A stretch of 30,865 nt of DNA from IMG/VR virus record IMGVR_UViG_3300020377_000005, positions 1-30,865 of that record; one strand, 5' to 3'. Each line of letters opens with the position of its first letter. Position 1 is the first letter of the stretch. Shown in pieces: positions 22,839 through 30,804 of this stretch. The notes beneath the pieces were generated by a model. That model did no database searches. It had not been told where the DNA came from and worked only from the letters and a program-made list of their open reading frames with translations. The stretch is from a virus. The position numbers and the translations under genes were made by a program.

Positions 22839-23455
22839 TATCTTACATCCGTTAATAGATAATCAGCGATTACTGTTTTTGATTGCCCAGCCCCATCTAT
22901 GTTGATTGCTTGTCTAAAATATCCACCTCTCATATTCTCAGAAGGTGTTCCTAGAGCTACAGTTTTCCAATAATCACTTTTTGTGGTTTGATCTGTAACT
23001 GGCTCGGCTAAATGCCAGGCCATTTGATAAACAAGCATCTGAACAAAGTATGAAGGCATATCGACCTCAGATACTAGCTTTTGATAATCTAAAACTATTG
23101 TTGTTTCATTTGTAAATAACTGGTCACCCTGGATTTCATAGTCAGTAATCTTAGGTAGTGTACCAGTTGATAAAGAAGCATATACAGCCCTAGGAACACC
23201 ATTAAACATATCTGATGGTAGTTGGTAAGCATACAAGTAAACATTCGTAGGTGTTGTTGTAAGCTGGCCTAATTGCTGTTTTGTTAGTGTAAAGGACCAG
23301 GGATACATTCCCAGGGTTTGTGCTTTGACACGAGGATACAGCACTGAGCAGACTGAGCTAGGGGCAGTGCCGTCTGCAAACGATGTGATTTGATTTGCTC
23401 CAAGAAGAAGGAGAGCTTGTGAACAAATGCTTACGTCAGTATCGCCTTCAGCCAT
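22838..23455 (-). CDS. Tail tubular protein A (gp11-like adaptor)
   Basis: The 205-aa product starts with SICSQALLLLGANQITSF, then YPRVKAQTLGMYPWSFTLTKQQL, the gp11/gp4 adaptor signature in which an Ala-Leu helix is followed by PWSFA-type residues. A domain with YAYQLPSDMFNGVPRAVY follows, then VQMLVYQMAWHLAEPVT. It forms a dodecameric ring between the portal and the nozzle. It overlaps the nozzle gene by one base, and GAGGAT lies just before its ATG. Length is close to T7 gp11 (196 aa). Confidence 0.88.
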   Translation of the reverse strand: MAEGDTDVSICSQALLLLGANQITSFADGTAPSSVCSVLYPRVKAQTLGMYPWSFTLTKQQLGQLTTTPTNVYLYAYQLPSDMFNGVPRAVYASLSTGTLPKITDYEIQGDQLFTNETTIVLDYQKLVSEVDMPSYFVQMLVYQMAWHLAEPVTDQTTKSDYWKTVALGTPSENMRGGYFRQAINIDGAGQSKTVIADYLLTDVR

Positions 23456-23473
23456 ATCCTCGCCTTTTAGTTT

Positions 23474-23749
23474 TTAGTCGCTATCTGTCATAGCCACAGT
23501 TGTGCCATCTGTAACGTCAACAACACTAGATGCATTAGATGCAACCATCACTATACTTAGTGATGGTGTGTTGCTGTCATGTACAAAGATAACATCACCT
23601 ACAGACAAATCATCAGACATATCATTGAAATAACCGGCTGTGTTTACAGTAGCTATTGCATCGGCTGATGTGTAAGTCCACATTTGAGGGGCTACTCCTT
23701 TTTTGGATTGACCACCTATTGGGTTCATACCAGTTCTACTAAATGCCAT
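23474..23749 (-). CDS. Probable capsid decoration protein, 91 aa
   Basis: The product starts MAFSRTGMNPIGGQSKKG, followed by APQMWTYTSADAIATVNTAGY and a strand-rich region with VGDVIFVHD. A GQS-R/K-G start followed by a TSADA-type helix occurs in small structural proteins encoded after the capsid gene in many marine and other phages. The compact strand-rich tail suggests a capsid-binding (decoration or head fibre base) domain. It sits 2 nt after the capsid gene stop, so it would be made in similar amounts. Direct proof of capsid binding is absent. Confidence 0.6.
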   Translation of the reverse strand: MAFSRTGMNPIGGQSKKGVAPQMWTYTSADAIATVNTAGYFNDMSDDLSVGDVIFVHDSNTPSLSIVMVASNASSVVDVTDGTTVAMTDSD

Positions 23750-23751
23750 GA

Positions 23752-24606
23752 TTAACTCTCCCTACAAGTTATATCAACAAGACCATTCGCATCTATTACG
23801 ATTGCTCCGGCTGAATACATTGCTGTTACTAAGAAAGAAGTTTTCTCAGGAATGTAGTTGACCTCTGTCTTTGGTGGGATACCAACAGCACAACCGATAG
23901 CATCTCTATGAAATGCTAAACAAGTTCTGTCATTAGACCCATCTTTTGGAAGTCCACCTTCATCACGATCACCAATCATGTGCATAGTGAAACCCATGAA
24001 TGAGTTTACTTCACCTCTAACTAATGCCTGGACCTGAGCAAAGTCTGCTGAGATTGCTCTTTCATCTCCAAGCAATGATGCTAGTGAGTTAGCATGGATA
24101 ATCATGTGACGATCTGTAGGTGGTACTGACTTAGCATCCATTCCTTTTTTCGCTTCGATTATCTTTCCTACATTCAAATCTGAAGCACTTGCAGAACCTG
24201 AAGTCACAACAGTGTTAGCCACTGTAGTGCCAGCAGACCCAGCTATTAATGCATCAATAATGATTTGATCTTCTCTTCTTCCTATTGCATTTCCAACTAA
24301 CTTTGCAAGCTCTTGTCTTTCATCAAAGTTGATTTTTGCCTGGTTGAATATGTCTGAATATTCAGAAGCAACATAATCAGTAAGAGTTGCAGTTACACTT
24401 GAAAATGTACCATTGAGTGGCACAACATCTGTAGAAGGTGTTCTTACAGAAGCTGAACCTTTAGCCAAGATTGGAAACTTAGCAGTGCTACCTTCCACTC
24501 CAGTTCTCATACGAGCAACATTTCTTAGAGTGGCAGATGCCTGATAAGCTTGATGAACCTCAGCTTCAAACAGCGTTACAAACGCTGGACTTAAAGTTGT
24601 AGCCAT
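23752..24606 (-). CDS. Major capsid protein (HK97 fold)
   Basis: The 284-aa product matches the pattern of compact HK97-fold capsid proteins (Phage_capsid_2-like). The N-arm has FVTLFEAEVHQAYQAS; the E-loop region has AKFPILAKGSASVRTPSTD; a long spine helix has DERQELAKLVGNAIGRREDQIIIDALIA; the A-domain has HMIIHANSLASLLGDE and ...FMGFTMHMIGDRD; and a C-terminal strand set ends YSAGAIVIDANGLVDI. It is preceded by the scaffold gene and a 170-nt leader with its own late promoter motif, so it is expressed at high level. GGAG lies 9 nt before the ATG. Confidence 0.9.
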   Translation of the reverse strand: MATTLSPAFVTLFEAEVHQAYQASATLRNVARMRTGVEGSTAKFPILAKGSASVRTPSTDVVPLNGTFSSVTATLTDYVASEYSDIFNQAKINFDERQELAKLVGNAIGRREDQIIIDALIAGSAGTTVANTVVTSGSASASDLNVGKIIEAKKGMDAKSVPPTDRHMIIHANSLASLLGDERAISADFAQVQALVRGEVNSFMGFTMHMIGDRDEGGLPKDGSNDRTCLAFHRDAIGCAVGIPPKTEVNYIPEKTSFLVTAMYSAGAIVIDANGLVDITCRES

Positions 24607-24756
24607 AAAGACTTCTCCATAGTTAAATTATTACATCGTTTTGGTTACCGGAAAATCCGACCTCAACTTTTTACAAGTATGATCGGCTGACGAGAGTTAT
24701 CGATCTAACTAGAAGATACACCAAGATATAGTGCTTTGTAAACCCTAGAATACATA

Positions 24757-24771
24757 TCTAGTATTTATACA
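24757..24771 (-). promoter_or_regulatory. Late promoter motif before the capsid gene
   Basis: The minus strand reads TGTATAAATACTAGA, a full match to the shared late motif and also to TATAAATA, the core of T4-type late promoters. No -35 hexamer is visible. It lies at the start of the 170-nt gap between scaffold and capsid genes and would give a leader of about 150 nt. The remainder of 24607-24776 holds dyads: CTAGA/TCTAG at 24745-24761 at the 5' end of the transcript, and AGTTA/TAACT around an ATCGAT core. No ORF is visible. Confidence 0.65.
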
Positions 24772-24776
24772 CTTAA

Positions 24777-25559
24777 CTAAGTGCCATAAGCTTGCTCAAA
24801 TGCTTTCTCAACCTTTCTTCTATACACCGGATCAGTTTGGTACTTAGGATCAGCTACCATTGCTGTAAGCTCATCTTTGTCCGGTGCATCTCCAGCTAAA
24901 GATACAGTTGGTATCTCTTGCTTGCCATTGATAAGACCTCTAAGCTTTTGCATCACTCTTTGGCCTTCGGCAGTACCACCAAGAATTTCTAACTCGGCAT
25001 AATCATCTTTTGTAAATATACCATCAGCAACAAGCTTCTTGCCCCAGTTAATATTTGATTGGATAATTTCAGTGGCATTGACACCAAGCTTTTCTTTTTC
25101 CTGGGCTACACTGATTTCTTCTTCTTGCTGTTCACCACCAGTGATTTCTATAACTTTATTGATCAATCCAGTAATAGATTTATTTGATAATTGTTTTTCT
25201 TTGCCAAACTCTAAGACTGCCTGGATTACAGCATCATCAGGATCAACTGCTATTTCAGATAAGTCATATTTATCAGGGGCTGTCTCACCTAATTTTTTCT
25301 CCAGGTGATTAATGCTTTTAGCCATGTTTTCAATGTTTGGACCATCTTTTTCATCCCAAAATTTTTCGGGAAACCAATCGGGTCTTTCGTAGATTTCTCC
25401 TTCTGCAAGTTCTTCCTCTCCTCCAGTATCTTCATTTTGGATGTGAGAGATTGCTTTTTCTTCGGCATTGTTCTCCTCGCTTTCTATGTTTTGTGCTTCT
25501 TCAGCCATTAGACCAGCAGATTGCTGATCTTCTTGTGCCACATCTTTTTCATCATTCAT
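24777..25559 (-). CDS. Capsid scaffolding protein
   Basis: The 260-aa, strongly acidic product has a disordered N-terminal third (Glu/Asp/Gln-rich, residues 1-55), then YERPDWFPEKFWDE followed by helices (NMAKSINHLEKKLGE), a central helical region with GVNATEIIQSNINWGKKLV, and a C-terminal basic helix (YRRKVEKAFEQAYG) likely to bind the capsid. The acidic body, short basic tail and the motif around PDWFPEKFWD are typical of podoviral scaffolds encoded between portal and capsid. It overlaps the upstream gene by 8 nt. Confidence 0.85.
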   Translation of the reverse strand: MNDEKDVAQEDQQSAGLMAEEAQNIESEENNAEEKAISHIQNEDTGGEEELAEGEIYERPDWFPEKFWDEKDGPNIENMAKSINHLEKKLGETAPDKYDLSEIAVDPDDAVIQAVLEFGKEKQLSNKSITGLINKVIEITGGEQQEEEISVAQEKEKLGVNATEIIQSNINWGKKLVADGIFTKDDYAELEILGGTAEGQRVMQKLRGLINGKQEIPTVSLAGDAPDKDELTAMVADPKYQTDPVYRRKVEKAFEQAYGT

Positions 25560-25845
25560 TATTGCATCTCCTCATACGTTGAATAATTTCTCTTACTAGT
25601 GAGTTCTGTCCTTCTCTTGCATAACCAAAAGAGGGATCACTGCCTGGTGTCCAGGCTGGTTGATCAATGGTGATTGACTTTAAATGTTCTAAAACCTTTT
25701 GGCCTTCTTCTGATGAAAAGACCCTTAGATAGGTTTTGTCGATCTCACTGGGTTCGTTTTTAAATACTACATATGGATCATCAATACCATCCCAGCCATT
25801 ATTACTGTTCAGGTATCTGATCTTCTGTGCCTGGTCCTGGTCCAT
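25552..25845 (-). CDS. Bbp19-like small phage protein, 97 aa
   Basis: The product contains LRVFSSEEGQKVLEHLKSIT and a later YAREGQNSLVREIIQRMRR. This is the pattern of the Bbp19-like family, small proteins between portal and scaffold genes in podoviruses. The start at 25845 is supported by AAGGAGG at 8 nt, although it makes a 44-nt overlap with the portal gene 3' end. The function is unknown; it may assist head assembly. It overlaps the scaffold gene by 8 nt. Confidence 0.75.
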   Translation of the reverse strand: MDQDQAQKIRYLNSNNGWDGIDDPYVVFKNEPSEIDKTYLRVFSSEEGQKVLEHLKSITIDQPAWTPGSDPSFGYAREGQNSLVREIIQRMRRCNNE

Positions 25846-27373
25846 CCATCATTCCTCCTTGTTGTGCCATTTGTGCTACTTCCTGAGCTTGCTGTAACAA
25901 GGCTTGTCTTTCTTCCGGTGTTGTTCTCAAGCTTGCCGGAATACCAAGATTATCAGCAATAAAATCCATAGCTCTTTCCTGGTTCATAAATAATTGACCT
26001 TGTGGTCCTAGCCCCTGAAGTATCTGCATATAATTTAAAACTTCTTGTACCTTTTCCATATTCTGAGCCATAGCAAGTGGTGCTGTAGGACTAATCTTGA
26101 CTTGCAGTCCATTAATCTTCAACGGCAGTTCTATCATGCCAAGCTCATTCATAAGTTCTAGTGTACGTCTAACCACCGGATACATAGTCTCCGATATTAA
26201 TCTACCAAAAGCTGATCCCAGGTTCTGAGATAACTGCTTCATTCTTTCTTGTATCTCGGTAGCTGATCTTGCTGACATATTATCCGGTGGCAAACTTTCA
26301 TCCAGCATGATTGTTTTTATAGATGATATTAAATCATTAGCTGTAAACTGTGTGAGTTGTGCATCTCCTGATCTTGGTAGGGGTTTTAAACTTTCACCTT
26401 GTGGGCCACCATTTCTTGCCACGGGTATGATAGCACCTGGTACAATACGAACTGTATTCGGATTCAATACACCATCGTCAGATGCCGTGAATACACCACC
26501 GATAGATAGACTAGCATTTTTGAGGGCAAGTTGTTTGGTTACATTCAATGATTTGATATCAGGCAAGGCCAGCAATACCGGACCTCTTCCATATCTCTCA
26601 CCAGCAGTTTTACTGTATCTTGATACAACCCAGGGAAAGCTTTTAAGTTCTCTATAAACAAGCTCATCCTCACCATTATCGGATATAATCTGATAGTGAA
26701 CATTACCAGTCGTCTTATCAAAATATGTGCCTTCAATCATTTCAACCATTTCAGTTGGGTCTTGTTCGTATCTGCTTTTCATTGAAGGTGGTATTTTTAT
26801 ATCAGGAAACTCCTGGTCTAAAACCTCATATGGTCTCTTCATACGTCTATAGACTTTTTCTACATTTCCATTTGGCCCTTCATCGTATGAAATCAGGAAT
26901 GTTGGTATGCAAGTATATCTGATGGGTTCTACATCATCACCTGGCTGAATCAGCATGACTGCTGTTCCTATGGCTAGTTCCTGGAGAAACTCACCGATGG
27001 CCAGGTCAAACTTGGATTGTCTCATCACTGAGAACATTTGCTCTGCATATTTATCTAAGATTTGTTGTACTTCTATCTGTCTTTCTTCAGGTATTTGATC
27101 ACCGGGTTGCAACCGACACCAAGTTTGCTGGGGAGGAAATAGACCGGATTGGATTCTATTAGCAAACTTCTGTGTCGATTGCTGGGCTGTGGAATCAAAA
27201 ACTTTAGAACTCTTATCTTGTCCTGGCACACTGCCTTCATAATAACCATCATATAAATTTTTATTTGGTAGGGCATAACGATAAGCATCTTCGTATATTG
27301 ATCTCCAATGAGACTTTTGACGTTCTGCCTGGTCATATCTTTTTTTAAGCTCTTTGGGATTTAATTTTGTCAT
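25802..27373 (-). CDS. Portal / head-tail connector protein (gp8-like)
   Basis: The 523-aa product begins KKRYDQAERQKSHWRSIYEDAYRYALP, followed by KVFDSTAQQSTQKFANRIQSGLFPPQQTW, the signature of the podoviral head-to-tail connecting protein family (PF12236). Later it has RYGRGPVLLALPDIKSLN and SARSATEIQERM, the conserved crown/stem segments. The C-terminus is Gln/Met/Gly-rich. It forms the dodecameric ring at the capsid vertex, docking site for TerL and then the tail. Length is very close to T7 gp8 (535 aa). It overlaps its upstream neighbour by 4 nt. Confidence 0.92.
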   Translation of the reverse strand: MTKLNPKELKKRYDQAERQKSHWRSIYEDAYRYALPNKNLYDGYYEGSVPGQDKSSKVFDSTAQQSTQKFANRIQSGLFPPQQTWCRLQPGDQIPEERQIEVQQILDKYAEQMFSVMRQSKFDLAIGEFLQELAIGTAVMLIQPGDDVEPIRYTCIPTFLISYDEGPNGNVEKVYRRMKRPYEVLDQEFPDIKIPPSMKSRYEQDPTEMVEMIEGTYFDKTTGNVHYQIISDNGEDELVYRELKSFPWVVSRYSKTAGERYGRGPVLLALPDIKSLNVTKQLALKNASLSIGGVFTASDDGVLNPNTVRIVPGAIIPVARNGGPQGESLKPLPRSGDAQLTQFTANDLISSIKTIMLDESLPPDNMSARSATEIQERMKQLSQNLGSAFGRLISETMYPVVRRTLELMNELGMIELPLKINGLQVKISPTAPLAMAQNMEKVQEVLNYMQILQGLGPQGQLFMNQERAMDFIADNLGIPASLRTTPEERQALLQQAQEVAQMAQQGGMMDGPGPGTEDQIPEQ

Positions 27374-27642
27374 GTCTTTTTATGCCTATTTGCAAAGTTT
27401 CTAGCACTCTCTTTTGACCTAAAGCCCCATGCCTTCAAAGCCAGTGCTAATCTTGTTGGCCTTCCTTTTTCATCTTTCTCAGGACCTTTCATACCAGCAA
27501 ACCTTGAAGCAAATGATACTCTTCTTGGACTTGTACCAGTCTTAATTGGCCTTTTAAGATTTGATCCTTCTGTCTTTTTAAAATGCTGTCTGCCAGCTTC
27601 ATTTAATCCACCTTCAGGATTTTGAAATTTTTTAGCCACCAT
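27370..27642 (-). CDS. Small basic phage protein, 90 aa (DUF6321-like)
   Basis: The product contains KKFQNPEGGLNEAGRQHFKK and then GPEKDEKGRPTRLALALKAWG with a basic tail. From memory, NPxGGLNxxGR and DEKGRPTRLALxAxAWG define a small phage family (DUF6321) encoded near the portal or terminase in marine phages; I could not verify this by search. The function is unknown, perhaps head-associated. It overlaps the portal start by 4 nt and the zinc-ribbon gene by 11 nt. Confidence 0.7.
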   Translation of the reverse strand: MVAKKFQNPEGGLNEAGRQHFKKTEGSNLKRPIKTGTSPRRVSFASRFAGMKGPEKDEKGRPTRLALALKAWGFRSKESARNFANRHKKT

Positions 27643-27778
27643 CGGTTTTCAACTTACAAGCTGGACATTGAAACTCTACCTCATCATCTTCTTCGATCTT
27701 GGCCATAGCAACTTTACATCGAGGGCAGATAGGTAAGCCCTTTTCAAATTTTTTTGGATTGCGAGGGTATGATCTCAT
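27632..27778 (-). CDS. Zinc-ribbon protein, 48 aa
   Basis: This short ORF contains two CxxC knuckles: CPRC (residues 18-21) and CPAC (38-41), separated by 16 residues, the arrangement of a small zinc ribbon. The sequence between is acidic (EEDDEVEF). It overlaps both neighbours slightly (4 and 11 nt, ATGA with the upstream one), as all genes here do, which supports its reality. Zinc ribbons in this position may bind nucleic acid or a protein partner, for example the packaging or transcription machinery. Function is otherwise open. Confidence 0.75.
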   Translation of the reverse strand: MRSYPRNPKKFEKGLPICPRCKVAMAKIEEDDEVEFQCPACKLKTDGG

Positions 27779-28008
27779 GCTCTTGGATTTCTACCTGGTC
27801 CTAAAGTTCTTTGTACTGGCTCAACTCCAGTGGCATCACCTGACATAAGCATTCTGTTACGTCTGCTTCTTGAAATCTGCCTTGATGCTATCTTTCTTTT
27901 TTCTTCGTTTTCCTGAGCTACTGCTCTTTCTTCTCTTTGTTGTTGTCTGTCTAGCTCTTCCTGAGAAGGACCTGGTGGTGGCTTTGAACCACCGAATAAA
28001 CCACCCAT
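27775..28008 (-). CDS. Small structural-type protein, 77 aa (gp7.3-like character)
   Basis: The product begins MGGLFGGSKPPPGPSQEE, with a Gln/Glu/Arg-rich helix (about residues 17-50) and a segment RSRRNRMLMSGDATG. Small Gly-Pro-rich N-termini with an Arg-rich 'R..R.R.ML.SG' element are common in podoviral tail/head accessory proteins such as T7 gp7.3, which occupies a similar place just before the portal. Sequence identity is not evident, so this is a character- and position-based call. Start and stop overlap the neighbours (1 and 4 nt). Confidence 0.6.
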   Translation of the reverse strand: MGGLFGGSKPPPGPSQEELDRQQQREERAVAQENEEKRKIASRQISRSRRNRMLMSGDATGVEPVQRTLGPGRNPRA

Positions 28009-28505
28009 TAAAACAATCTCCCATAAACATAGTAGTCTTTGATATCAGGGCCATATCTTTTCAATAAACCCTCACGATCAAAATAACACATCTCCATCCA
28101 TTTAACGGCTCGGTAATTTGTCGAACAGACATAGGTTTGAAGTCTATGAAGCTCTAATTTCTTGGTAGCATGATCAAAAAACCTTAATGCACCTTTATGA
28201 AAAATCATTTTGCTGGGTTCAAGATCATGTGTTGGAAGCATCCAGGCTTCGGCTACACCTTTCCATAGGGGATACAATCCCCATATAACAATAACCTTGG
28301 CATTTCTGATAGCTGTAAAAGATAATCCTTCTACACCATAATCTTCGATATGTGGTCTTCCATAACCTTCCAGGACTTCTTTTTCAAATGATCTAAAATT
28401 AGCCATATGGATATGTCTTTGGTGGAAGGGAACAACTCTATGCTTGATGCCATCGAGTTGCATAATGTCCATTATTTCTTCTGAAGTAAACATAACTGTC
28501 CTCAT
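28008..28505 (-). CDS. gp13-like / GNAT-fold phage protein, 165 aa
   Basis: The product resembles the DUF2833 (T7 gp13-like) family. A central strand reads AKVIVIWGLYPLWKGVAEAWML, followed by FFDHATKKLELHRLQTYVCSTNYRAVKWMEMCYFDREGLLKRYGPD, the GNAT acetyltransferase-like core ending in a GF/YF-EG-L turn. In T7, gp13 is needed for virion morphogenesis though absent from or minor in the particle. The acetyl-CoA loop is not clearly conserved here, so catalysis is doubtful. It follows TerL with an ATGA overlap. Confidence 0.7.
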   Translation of the reverse strand: MRTVMFTSEEIMDIMQLDGIKHRVVPFHQRHIHMANFRSFEKEVLEGYGRPHIEDYGVEGLSFTAIRNAKVIVIWGLYPLWKGVAEAWMLPTHDLEPSKMIFHKGALRFFDHATKKLELHRLQTYVCSTNYRAVKWMEMCYFDREGLLKRYGPDIKDYYVYGRLF

Positions 28506-30022
28506 GCAAATACGTTAAAATCTGTTTGGGCTATTACTGGCTGGCTAAATGTTCTAGTTCCTCTAGTCATTCTTTTCATCTCACCACCACCGAGCAGACA
28601 ATAACCAACACTATCGCCAACATGGGAATGTTCATTCTTGTTTGGTTTATCTCTGAATCTTTCCTGGCCAGCCCCTACAGCTACCCTGGTAAAGTGATAA
28701 CCACCGGAAAGTGATTTTCTTAGTCTTAGACATTTTCTATTCACCAAGAAACCAGGCTTGCCTTGTATCAGTCTATTCATCGGCATAGCTACTGCTTCTC
28801 GTCTAACTTTGAAATCATTAGTGGCAGTCGGCCTGGCTAATATCCCATGTGTTTTTAAAAACTCAAAAGATGTCTGCTCATAGATACCTTCTCTTGAAGC
28901 ACCAGCCGGATCACCCCAAACCATAAACTCATTGTTTTTTGGAAACCTGATTGCCATTTCTGACTTCAATAGATTCACAAATCTATCCAGGCCCATATCA
29001 AAAGTTACAATCTCATGTAAGACATGCCATGCACCATTTGGCATTTTCTGAGCAAACACTGCCGAGGGTGTCAATCCAAAGTCTAATCCAACTTGTACTG
29101 GTATATTCTCATCGACCTCTAGATCAGCAGACATTGTGCTATCATCATATTCAGGCCATACGGGCCTTCCTTCCTGAACATAGGTATACTTGCCTTCTGC
29201 ATAACATCTAACCCAGTCTAAATTTTTACCACCCAGTAGCTGGTCATAATATCCATCAGGTAAATTATGTAAGTTCTCGGCCTTTGGATTAGTTTTAAAC
29301 CAGCGACCACCAGCCGATATATAACCCTGGGCTTCAGGTATTTCTTTTGGTACATCTTTCAGTGGCACTTCAGTAACACCACCTGGTTGACGATAAAACT
29401 TCCAGGCAAACTTACCTTTTGGTTTTTCTTTCTCAGCAACTTTATACATCCAGTGATCATCATCACATGGGTTACTATCCATCCATATTCCTCGCCAGGT
29501 ACATCCACCATCAGCCATAGAAGGGTATCTTCCAACTCTATGAGACAATCCATCAATAACAGCTTTTGGAAGCTCACGAGCTTCATTGACGAATGCCCCA
29601 GTGAGTTCAAGAGATAACAGTTTTCGAGTATCCTTGGGTTGATCTAATGCAAGAAATATTACTTCACAATCTATGCCGGATGCATTGCCCCTGGCTGGTA
29701 GTTTCAAATGATGTTTGATTGGTGGTGACCAGTGAAGGCCACCCCAAATATTCTCAGGGAATAATTCTAACCAGGTTTTTATCGTAGTCGTTTTGAGCAT
29801 AGGATAACTGTTTCTTACAACAACAAACCTGGAATATCTTACACCATCCCTAGGTGACGGCTTCTGCTGTACAGCCCGTTTAAATACCTCAGCACAACTA
29901 GCATACGACTTACCTGATCCCACCGGACCAATCAATCCTCTAACAAAGCTATCATCCTTTAAGAACTTCCAAACAGTAGGTGATGTACTAAAATCTAAAT
30001 TTAATTTATCAGGTTTTTCCAT
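28502..30022 (-). CDS. terL: Terminase large subunit (packaging ATPase/nuclease)
   Basis: The 506-aa product has a Walker A motif GPVGSGKS (32-39), a Walker B-like strand TGAFVNEA with catalytic Glu147 (Asn146 replaces the usual Asp), and a coupling motif DSNP (182-185). The RNase H-like nuclease follows, with acidic residues Asp314 (VGLDFG), Asp371 (WGDPAG) and Asp470 (HVGDSVGY). It pumps DNA into the prohead and cuts the concatemer. It follows TerS with a 14-nt overlap; TAGGAC lies 7 nt before its ATG. The Walker B substitution is worth noting but probably tolerated in this subfamily. Confidence 0.93.
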   Translation of the reverse strand: MEKPDKLNLDFSTSPTVWKFLKDDSFVRGLIGPVGSGKSYASCAEVFKRAVQQKPSPRDGVRYSRFVVVRNSYPMLKTTTIKTWLELFPENIWGGLHWSPPIKHHLKLPARGNASGIDCEVIFLALDQPKDTRKLLSLELTGAFVNEARELPKAVIDGLSHRVGRYPSMADGGCTWRGIWMDSNPCDDDHWMYKVAEKEKPKGKFAWKFYRQPGGVTEVPLKDVPKEIPEAQGYISAGGRWFKTNPKAENLHNLPDGYYDQLLGGKNLDWVRCYAEGKYTYVQEGRPVWPEYDDSTMSADLEVDENIPVQVGLDFGLTPSAVFAQKMPNGAWHVLHEIVTFDMGLDRFVNLLKSEMAIRFPKNNEFMVWGDPAGASREGIYEQTSFEFLKTHGILARPTATNDFKVRREAVAMPMNRLIQGKPGFLVNRKCLRLRKSLSGGYHFTRVAVGAGQERFRDKPNKNEHSHVGDSVGYCLLGGGEMKRMTRGTRTFSQPVIAQTDFNVFA

Positions 30023-30389
30023 CTGTCGGTCCTACCATGTTAACTTCTATGACACTCGGCTTCTCACTTTCATGTTCCTTATCAAGAATACCAGCACTCT
30101 TAGCCAGCATTTGCAGAACTCTTACCTTGTCGATCATTTCGATTTCGACCTCGTAATTTTCACCCACTGGTCTCGCTTTAATCTTCTTAATGGATTGAAG
30201 TGCATGTTCCGGGATTTGATCCATATCCTTAATAGTAACTTTGCCTTGATCATCCCAATCCACAACATCAGTAACCTTTGCTTGACTAATCGACAGTAAA
30301 GCTTCTGCAAGCTTCTCTCTATTCTCAAAAATAACATCTGATCCTCTTAGCTTCTTCTTGATGTCTCTTACACCACCAAGATTATTCAT
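30009..30389 (-). CDS. terS: Terminase small subunit
   Basis: I chose the ATG at 30389: it comes 16 nt after the preceding stop, with AAAAGAG upstream, giving 126 aa. The frame is open to an ATG at 30455, but that would overlap the previous gene by 50 nt. The product has an N-terminal helical basic region (GGVRDIKKKLRGSD), LSISQAKVTDVVDWDDQG, and a C-terminal helix with DKVRVLQMLAKSAGILDKE, the typical ending of phage TerS proteins in the 'dK...L.lL.k..Gl' pattern. It would recognise the packaging site; a GC-rich hairpin element lies less than 400 bp upstream. Position directly before TerL supports the call. Confidence 0.75.
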   Translation of the reverse strand: MNNLGGVRDIKKKLRGSDVIFENREKLAEALLSISQAKVTDVVDWDDQGKVTIKDMDQIPEHALQSIKKIKARPVGENYEVEIEMIDKVRVLQMLAKSAGILDKEHESEKPSVIEVNMVGPTDGKT

Positions 30390-30405
30390 CTTCGGAATAA
30401 CTCTT

Positions 30406-30666
30406 TTAGAAGGCAATATCACTCTCCAGGGTTGCATCCTCATTACTAAATCCATTTTGCTGATCTACAGCTTTATAATCTTTTGGAAATATCTTTAGCC
30501 ATACCTCGCCCTTATCATCAGGGATAGGATAGCAATCCAACTTCATAGAACTCGGTACACCCATCTTGGTAAACAGCTTACCAATCTTAATCCACTGGGT
30601 TTTCTCATTGCCTTCTCGATCAAAGTATTTCTTACCTTGAACTAAATCTAATGTTTCTTTATCCAT
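30406..30666 (-). CDS. Conserved small phage protein before terminase, 86 aa
   Basis: The product has a strand-rich core, YFDREGNEKTQWIKIGKLFTK followed by SSMKLDCYPIPDDKGEVWLKIFP, ending in an acidic tail. The 'KTxWxxIG' and 'LDxxPIP' segments recur in short proteins of many phages and plasmids, with unproven function. An OB- or SH3-like small barrel with ssDNA binding would fit but is not shown. It is the first gene of the late packaging transcript, about 140 nt downstream of the late motif, with TAGGAG 7 nt before its ATG. Confidence 0.72.
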   Translation of the reverse strand: MDKETLDLVQGKKYFDREGNEKTQWIKIGKLFTKMGVPSSMKLDCYPIPDDKGEVWLKIFPKDYKAVDQQNGFSNEDATLESDIAF

Positions 30667-30704
30667 GTAAAACTCCTATATGAAAAAATGGAAAATATTT
30701 TTGT

Positions 30705-30750
30705 GAGACCCCCACGTATATGCTGTGGGCCGGGGGGAGGGTAGTGTCGC
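30705..30750. other. GC-rich hairpin element, candidate packaging site
   Basis: A GC-rich island in AT-rich surroundings contains CCCAC-9 nt-GTGGG (a 5-bp stem starting near 30710) followed by GGCCGGGGGGAGGG. A second stem, GTCG/CGAC, lies close by (about 30744-30768). There is no T tract on either side, so it does not look like an intrinsic terminator. It is in the leader of the packaging transcript, just upstream of TerS, where pac or cos sites often lie. The rest of 30667-30810 shows A/T-rich DNA and the late motif, with no ORF. Confidence 0.35.
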
Positions 30751-30804
30751 TTTTGCCAGCCACGACTATAATATTTTTTTGTGTGTACATATTCTACATG
30801 ACCA

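Noticed and set aside
30390-30455. Longer start for TerS (148 aa)
   Set aside because: A 50-nt overlap with the 86-aa gene and no ribosome site. The ATG at 30389 follows that gene's stop with AAAAGAG upstream.
30705-30750. Intrinsic terminator for the replication operon
   Set aside because: The hairpin is GC-rich, but neither side has a T tract within the usual distance.
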